DNA of 35,199 bases from an uncultured Candidatus Saccharibacteria bacterium (GTDB lineage Bacteria > Patescibacteria > Saccharimonadia > Saccharimonadales > JACDBH01). A program made the position numbers and the translations under genes. The notes beneath the pieces are model-generated. The model ran no database searches. It saw only the letters and a program-made list of their open reading frames with translations, and had not been told where the DNA came from. This document shows positions 30,085 through 35,199 of this stretch, one piece after another. The stretch is taken from NCBI GenBank assembly GCA_946479835.1, contig CAMLHD010000004.1, forward strand, positions 1 through 35,199, in the 5' to 3' direction. How positions within the stretch are numbered: the stretch's first letter is position 1; the number at the start of each line of letters is the position of its first letter.

Positions 30085-30972
30085 TTACTTACGCACCCGC
30101 TGTACGGTGCGGTTGGCCAAGCTCAGGATATTGAAACGCTGGTTGAAGATTATCAAAGCGATCACGATGGTTGTCAGCGCAATCAGCAGCTGCGATACGA
30201 AGGGGCTCAGAAACGCCTCGGCCAGATCCTGCACAATGGTACGTGCACCAATACCGGAAACCAGCGAAGCGATGGCCGGCGGCATGAACGGGCCCGTCAG
30301 AAGCGCCAGCAAACACGCGCCGATAAGTACGAAACCGGCGACGTACACTCTCTTAGCATAATTATCCTGGCCGAAGTAAATATAAAGTCCGAGCGTCAGC
30401 AAAGTACCTAGCCAAAACAGCGGCGCCAGCCACAGGGCAGCCTGCACGCTCTTAGAGAAATCCGGGAATTCTTCGCTCTCAATCAGCACCACCTCATCCG
30501 GTATGGCGGCCGGGTCGAACTGCACTTCACGGCCCTGGTTTTCGGCCACCGCAACTACCGCCGTTATCGGCGTCTTTATAGCCGTCAGGTCGATCGCCAC
30601 ATCTTCACGGTCGCTGCTGGTCGAATAACTATAGAACTTGGTGGCGACCTTGTTTATAGCGTTGTGGCTAAGATCGGTATCAAGCAGGCCGCTAATAAGC
30701 GACGTTGCCCGTTCGCCCAGCACCCTTTGTGCTACCGGCTTATCGGCGAACGCCCTGGTCACTATGCCGTTGGCCACGGCATCGCGGCTGGATTGCGATG
30801 TCAATACGTCAGTCGTCTTATCTGTAAATGACTGCTGATTGAATATGGTGTGGTTCAGCCAAAAAGCGCTTTGCGCTAATAAAAAGAATATCGGCAACAG
30901 CACAATCAAGACCTTGGACTTCAGATCGTCCGTCCATTTACTGGTTTGTCTTGAGGTCTTTTTTCGTGCCAT
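30085..30972 (-). CDS. Multi-pass membrane protein of unknown function
   Basis: A 295-residue protein from ATG 30972. It has a basic N-terminus (MARKKTSRQTSKW), a first membrane segment (about 20-38), a domain of about 130 residues that would face outside (QQSFTDKTTDVLTSQSSRDAVANGIV ... FPDFSKSV), and three C-terminal membrane segments (about 183-202, 210-230 and 260-282), ending in a basic tail. I do not recognise a named family. GAGGGG lies 7 bases before ATG 30972, which is preferred over a GTG seven codons upstream. It follows the DUF2207 gene by about 54 bases. Confidence 0.78.
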   Translation of the reverse strand: MARKKTSRQTSKWTDDLKSKVLIVLLPIFFLLAQSAFWLNHTIFNQQSFTDKTTDVLTSQSSRDAVANGIVTRAFADKPVAQRVLGERATSLISGLLDTDLSHNAINKVATKFYSYSTSSDREDVAIDLTAIKTPITAVVAVAENQGREVQFDPAAIPDEVVLIESEEFPDFSKSVQAALWLAPLFWLGTLLTLGLYIYFGQDNYAKRVYVAGFVLIGACLLALLTGPFMPPAIASLVSGIGARTIVQDLAEAFLSPFVSQLLIALTTIVIALIIFNQRFNILSLANRTVQRVRK

Positions 30973-31026
30973 TAGCAACCCCTCAATTGACACTGTAGCA
31001 CTATTGCGCCTTGAGCGAAATGAAAA

Positions 31027-32775
31027 TTACCAGCCGCCGCCTCCGCCGCCTCCGCCGCCTCCGCCGGAGAAACCGCCGCCGCCCGAAAAGCCGGAGCCGC
31101 CAGAACTGCGTGGCGAGGCAAATGAGGTAGTAAGCGCCGACCCCATGCTACCGCTCAAGGCGCTGGCCACATACAGCGAACTGAAGTGCGGGCTAGTGCC
31201 CTGATACCAACTGGGGGATGAAGAATAAATGTCTCTGAATTGTTCCGACCATTGCTTTTCAACGCCGAATACGACGGCATAGGGCAGCAGCTCTTCATAC
31301 AATTTGACGGTTTTTCTCGGTTCCGGAGACTGATTGTACGGCGCGTCGGGGCTCTGCATCATGGCCAGGCGGTCCTTTTCGGCGGTTTCCAGATAAAGCT
31401 TGAGACCTAGTGCGTACTCCTTGGCCACCGCGCCTTTAGCGGTTCTGGCCGGCATGGCGAAGGCGCAGGCCAGCGTAACCGCCAGTGCGATCGCCAGTCC
31501 TAAAATTAACCAGCCGCCAAAGCCGCCGCCGATGAAGAATCCGAAGAACAGGATCCCGGCCAACACCCACAAGCGGCCGGCGCTTTTCAGGGGATTGCTT
31601 GCAAAATAGCCGTCTTTGGCGACTTTTTCCACCACTTGTTTCTGGGCGTCGGCGACATTGGTATAGAACTTGTTTTTGAGCGATTTCAACTCAACCACCT
31701 GACCGGTCTCGTAAGCCTCTTTGTCGCCGAATATGCCGCGGATCAGCTCGAACTCATAAGGCTCCAGCTGCGTAAAATCGTTTCTGACCAGCTCCAGAGA
31801 ATATTCGAGAGTGTCCTTGCGCAGTTTCTTAACTTTCTTTTCTTCGATGATCTTGACGTAGCCGCGCACTGCCAGATCGATGATAGTGGCCGTTATGTCC
31901 TTCTGATCCGCCCTGAAGTCAGCCAGTACGCCAACCTCGGCCGGCCGCATCTTGTCGGGCGCTTCATACTGCGGCACGATCGCGCCCTTCCCTTTGGCAT
32001 CGCGGCCGTGCTTAAGCCAGCGGCGGAAGGCATAGCCGCCGATCAGCAGCGGCGGCAAAATGAGCTTCAATATGCTGCCAAGATTGTCCTTCAAACGTTC
32101 CTGCCCGGTAACCGGCGCAAAGTAGCCCTTATTAAAACCTGCAACTATGGTTAGCGACTCATTGACGCCCATCGGTTGAAGTGTCCGCGAACTGATGGTT
32201 CGGCCGCTTTGGCTGATGACGCAGCCAGTATCGGTCGATCCGTAAACGCCTGCGTAGCAGGCCAGCGCGCCGGTTGTTTCCAGCCCCTCGGGCAGATGCA
32301 AATTGACGCTGACCGATTCGAACGGCTGCTCCCAGTCGTCACCGTTTATATCCCAATATAATTCATCGTGCGAATCATAGAATGACATTACGTTATTCAT
32401 GCGATACCTGATGTTGTAGCTCTGGCTGCCAGTGACGGTCCGGTTTGGGTCGCCGATCTTTATTACCAGATTGTCGTTCTCTTCATAAGTCGTATACTGG
32501 GCCGGTGCGCCTGAAGCCGAGCTGACTTCCAGCACCTGCGTCTGCAGGCTCTGGCCCTTGTATTCGTTGGGTACGGCTCTTAAGATGCCGTGGTTGTTGT
32601 CCGTAAAGGTCAGGGCGATCCTTTCTACCACCTCCAGGCTGCCCTGCCTGTCATCATTGCTTAAGTAATAATCGGCTGTGAAGTCGTCGATTTCAAAATC
32701 ATTGACATCAGCCGCCGCGTTCCCGGATAACAATAGTAGCAGAGGCACCAAGAGCAGTACCGCTAGCTTTTTCAC
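31027..32775 (-). CDS. DUF2207 membrane protein with glycine-rich C-terminus
   Basis: Predicted exported, membrane-anchored protein of 582 residues. It has a signal peptide (KKLAVLLLVPLLLLLSGNAAA), an extracellular beta-rich DUF2207 domain (about 22-235; DYYLSNDDRQGSLEVVERIALTF, HGILRAVPNEYKG, YNIRYRMNNVMSFYDSHDELYWDINGD), a membrane segment (about 250), a cytoplasmic winged-helix-like part (PAEVGVLADFRADQKDITATIIDLAVRGYVKI), two more membrane segments (about 405-450), and a tail ending in a run of glycines and Trp, a usual DUF2207 ending. The function is unknown. The start is GTG 32775, one base after the pheT stop and directly followed by the signal peptide; a longer frame reaching 32811 would add residues before it. 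Confidence 0.88.
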   Translation of the reverse strand: MKKLAVLLLVPLLLLLSGNAAADVNDFEIDDFTADYYLSNDDRQGSLEVVERIALTFTDNNHGILRAVPNEYKGQSLQTQVLEVSSASGAPAQYTTYEENDNLVIKIGDPNRTVTGSQSYNIRYRMNNVMSFYDSHDELYWDINGDDWEQPFESVSVNLHLPEGLETTGALACYAGVYGSTDTGCVISQSGRTISSRTLQPMGVNESLTIVAGFNKGYFAPVTGQERLKDNLGSILKLILPPLLIGGYAFRRWLKHGRDAKGKGAIVPQYEAPDKMRPAEVGVLADFRADQKDITATIIDLAVRGYVKIIEEKKVKKLRKDTLEYSLELVRNDFTQLEPYEFELIRGIFGDKEAYETGQVVELKSLKNKFYTNVADAQKQVVEKVAKDGYFASNPLKSAGRLWVLAGILFFGFFIGGGFGGWLILGLAIALAVTLACAFAMPARTAKGAVAKEYALGLKLYLETAEKDRLAMMQSPDAPYNQSPEPRKTVKLYEELLPYAVVFGVEKQWSEQFRDIYSSSPSWYQGTSPHFSSLYVASALSGSMGSALTTSFASPRSSGGSGFSGGGGFSGGGGGGGGGGGW

Positions 32776-32776
32776 C

Positions 32777-35199
32777 TTAGGCCTGTCTGGCGTTAAGCTG
32801 CTTGGCAGCATCCGCGAGCAAGCCGATGACCGAGTTGGCCTCCTCGCCTTTCAGGGTTCGATCAGGGTGCCTCAGCGAAATAGCGAACGTCAACCGCTTT
32901 TGATTGGAAGATTCCGGCTGATAGATATCCCCAGGCCTGACATCAAAGCCGTAGCTGTGCTGCTTGCTGACGTTTGCCAGGGTCTTATTAAGCAGGTCAT
33001 GCACCGAAGCAAAGCTTTGGCCAGCACTAACTTCCAAGGTCAGATCAACATTTACACCCGGAAACTCCGGCAGCGGCTGATATGTCGGGGCCTTGAGTTT
33101 TTCCATCAATAGTTCGACATCCAGCTCGAAACCGGCGCTGTAGTCCGGCAGCTTCAAGGCCTTTGCTATCACCGGCTTGAATTCGCCGATCACGCCCAAA
33201 ACCTCGCCGTTAATACTCACGGCTGCGCTACGGCCCTTTTGGTAAACCGAGCTGATCGGATAATCATGCTTGTCGAGCGGCGCATAGACAGCCTGGCCTT
33301 TGGCCAGGGCTTCTAGATATCTTTTGGCCTGGTAAAAAGCCGCGCCGGATTGCCGCAGCTTGGCGGTCTTGTCGTCGGCTGCGACCACCAGCGCCAAACG
33401 CTCGTTCTGCGCCGGCAGTTTGTCCCTGTCTTCATGGCCTTTGATATGTGCCTTGCCAATTTCAAACAGCACGAAGCGGTTGTGGTCGTCACCGGCCTGG
33501 GCTTTGATGTTCTGATGCACTTTGTTAAGCAGGCTCGGCAACAAGCTGGTACGGTAATATTGCAGGTCGGGACTGATGGCGTTTCTGAGGTGATAAGCCC
33601 ATTTGTCCGGATCGGTGCCGGTGTTCCTAAGCAGATCGCCATGCACGAAGCTATAGGTCAGTACCTCGTTGGCTCCGGCCGCCGATAGCTCGGCTCGAAG
33701 CTCCTGTTTGAAACGCGCAAGCCCGTTAAGGGAAACCGGCCGAGCGCTGCGGGCCGGCAGGCTCACCGGCAGCTTGTCGTAACCGTACAGGCGGCCGATT
33801 TCTTCCACTACGTCTTCGGGCTGCTCGATATCCATCCGCCAGAACGGCGCCGTAACTTTAAGGTCGCCGTCGGACTCGATATCGAATTCTACGTTCCGAA
33901 GCAGTACAGCGATGTCGTTGGCGCTAAGCTTGGAACCCAGGCGCTCATTTATAAAAGCAGCGCTGATCTTGACCGGCTTTTGGTCCTTCGGGTAATTACC
34001 GATGTCAAAAGCCTGACTGGCGGCCGCGGCTCCGGCTAGCCTAGCCATTTGCTCCATGGCGAAGGCCAGCACCCTGGCGTTCTGGCGCGGACTTTGGCCT
34101 TTTGTGAAGCGGGTCACGGCTTCGGTGAACAGGCCGTAGCGCATGGATGTGCGCCGGACCGCATACATGTCGAATGTAGCGCATTCGATAACGATGCGCT
34201 TGGTAGAATCATCTACTTCAGTTTCGGCGCCGCCCATGATGCCGGCTAATGCTACCGCTTGGCGATCTGTAGAAATGACGATTTCTTCGCCGGTAAGCTC
34301 AATTTCCTTGCCGCCTAGCAGGGTCAGCTTTTCACCCTTTTTGCTCTGGCGCGGCATCAGGCTGGTGTTGCCGGAGCGTTCTTTAAGCTTGTCGTAATCA
34401 AAGGCGTGCAGCGGCTGGCCGGTAAGTTGCATGACGAAGTTGGTCACGTCCACCACATTATTTATAGGTTTGATGCCAACCCGGGCCAGAACGGCCTGCA
34501 GCCACAGCGGGCTCGGCCTTACCATGACGCCCTGCATGGCAACAGCCATGAACCTCGGCACCAGTTCACCGGTTTCATTTTTGACTTCCAGCGGCAGGCC
34601 GCTGCCTGATTCGATCTTTGGCTCATTTAAATACCATTCGGGTGATTTGAACCTTAGCCCGTTGATTCCGGCCAGCTCCCTAGCTACGCCTAAGTTACCG
34701 AAGCAATCGGGCCGGTGGGTGAACATCTTGTTCTCGCAGTCGATTACCAGATCGTCCAGGCCGCAGTAGCTGGTCAGCGGTTCGCCGGGCACCGGTTCGC
34801 GGCCACCATCTTCAGCCGTAATCTCCACGATACCGGTGTGGTCGTCGGATATGCCAAGTTCGTGGGCGCTGGCCAGCATGCCGTTTGACACAATGCCGCG
34901 GATCGGCCGGGCCTCAAGCACGAACGGGTCGGTGTCGAGCGAATTCGGCACGGTCGTGCCCACTGGCAACCAAACGGCGTACATGCCAGCCCGCACGTTC
35001 GGCGCACCGCAGACTACCTGAACGGATTTGCCGCTGCCGTCGTCTATCTGGCACACGCTCAGCTTGTCGGCATCGGGGTGCTTGCCGCACTCAACAACCT
35101 TTACTATAACCGCGCCTTTGAACTTAGGCGCCCAATCTATGACATCTTCCACGGCGCCCAGCTGAGCGCCAATTCTACGCAATAATTCATCGCGCGGAA
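32777..35199 (-). CDS. pheT: Phenylalanyl-tRNA synthetase beta subunit (partial, 5' end outside window)
   Basis: Charges tRNA-Phe together with PheS. The open frame continues to the window edge (DELLRRIGAQLGAVEDV), so perhaps 25-35 N-terminal residues are missing; the internal TTG at 35182 is not the real start. Seen in order: tRNA-binding (EMAP-like) domain (VECGKHPDADKLSVCQID, VVCGAPNVRAGMYAV), the B3/B4 editing-core region (RFMAVAMQGVMVRPSPLWLQ; NNVVDVTNFVMQLTGQPLHAFD), B5 domain (AAFINERLGSKLSANDIAVLL; APFWRMDIEQPEDVVEEIGRLYGYDKLP), the pseudo-catalytic domain, and the anticodon-binding FDX-ACB domain at the end (VNVDLTLEVSAGQSFASV; LRHPDRTLKGEEANSVI). The pheS gene should lie just upstream, outside the window. 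Confidence 0.96.
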   Translation of the reverse strand, partial: PRDELLRRIGAQLGAVEDVIDWAPKFKGAVIVKVVECGKHPDADKLSVCQIDDGSGKSVQVVCGAPNVRAGMYAVWLPVGTTVPNSLDTDPFVLEARPIRGIVSNGMLASAHELGISDDHTGIVEITAEDGGREPVPGEPLTSYCGLDDLVIDCENKMFTHRPDCFGNLGVARELAGINGLRFKSPEWYLNEPKIESGSGLPLEVKNETGELVPRFMAVAMQGVMVRPSPLWLQAVLARVGIKPINNVVDVTNFVMQLTGQPLHAFDYDKLKERSGNTSLMPRQSKKGEKLTLLGGKEIELTGEEIVISTDRQAVALAGIMGGAETEVDDSTKRIVIECATFDMYAVRRTSMRYGLFTEAVTRFTKGQSPRQNARVLAFAMEQMARLAGAAAASQAFDIGNYPKDQKPVKISAAFINERLGSKLSANDIAVLLRNVEFDIESDGDLKVTAPFWRMDIEQPEDVVEEIGRLYGYDKLPVSLPARSARPVSLNGLARFKQELRAELSAAGANEVLTYSFVHGDLLRNTGTDPDKWAYHLRNAISPDLQYYRTSLLPSLLNKVHQNIKAQAGDDHNRFVLFEIGKAHIKGHEDRDKLPAQNERLALVVAADDKTAKLRQSGAAFYQAKRYLEALAKGQAVYAPLDKHDYPISSVYQKGRSAAVSINGEVLGVIGEFKPVIAKALKLPDYSAGFELDVELLMEKLKAPTYQPLPEFPGVNVDLTLEVSAGQSFASVHDLLNKTLANVSKQHSYGFDVRPGDIYQPESSNQKRLTFAISLRHPDRTLKGEEANSVIGLLADAAKQLNARQA

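Noticed and set aside
31027..31110. GC-rich triplet repeat (CCGCCTCCGCCGC on plus strand) as a regulatory repeat
   Set aside because: It encodes the glycine run at the C-terminus of the DUF2207 protein, a normal feature of that family.
30838..31204. Plus-strand frame with a proline run (PPPPPPPPPPPEKPPPPEKP)
   Set aside because: It is the antisense shadow of the DUF2207 glycine-rich tail.

Overview
The window looks like a compact chromosomal segment from a candidate-phyla-radiation bacterium (Patescibacteria), most probably Saccharibacteria (TM7). This is an inference from gene content and style: short intergenic gaps, many 1-20 base gene overlaps, a type IV pilus ATPase, many small membrane proteins and a stripped-down carbon metabolism. 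TGA acts as a normal stop codon (for example at the ends of gatC, gatA and the gene between gatA and gatB), which argues against the TGA=Gly lineages (Gracilibacteria, Absconditabacteria). No rRNA, tRNA, CRISPR array, transposase or prophage was seen.

Layout. 1-4982: ribosomal protein L19 (partial), malic enzyme, a PilB/GspE ATPase, a SpoU-type RNA methyltransferase and a secreted CAP-domain protein. 4979-9676: the replicative polymerase DnaE and a three-gene membrane cluster (YtxG-like, YtxH-like, DUF5665-like). 9710-14155: a gatC-gatA-(membrane HEPN-like gene)-gatB-galU operon for tRNA amidation plus UDP-glucose synthesis. 14246-18887: UvrB, a membrane-anchored Cys-motif protein, a LOG/SLOG-like Rossmann protein and a 412-residue protein I do not recognise. 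18966-25549: a carbon cluster on the minus strand (PfkB sugar kinase, class II aldolase, transketolase in two separate subunits, ribulose-phosphate epimerase, DUF1003 protein, RpiB, GAPDH). These genes would turn pentose phosphates into triose phosphate and feed lower glycolysis. 25606-29296: pyrophosphatase, glycerophosphodiester phosphodiesterase, thioredoxin reductase with a glutaredoxin-like protein, a membrane FKBP isomerase and a Nudix hydrolase. 30085-35199: two membrane proteins (one DUF2207) and PheT (partial).

The main unexplained object is the gene-free stretch 29297-30084. Its ends form a 14-position inverted repeat, and between them lie several long nested hairpins (stems of 10 to 16 pairs). 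A good promoter (TTGCTT-17-TATAAT, minus strand) sits just upstream. I read this as a gene for a large structured non-coding RNA of about 630-670 nt. It matches none of the sequence signatures of RNase P RNA, tmRNA, SRP RNA or 6S RNA that I know.

Gene expression appears mixed. At least eight genes have a -10 box 6-10 bases before the start codon and no Shine-Dalgarno, so they are probably leaderless. Others have a clear Shine-Dalgarno. These promoters fix several start codons differently from the longest ORF, including maeA, uvrB, the Nudix gene and the phosphodiesterase.
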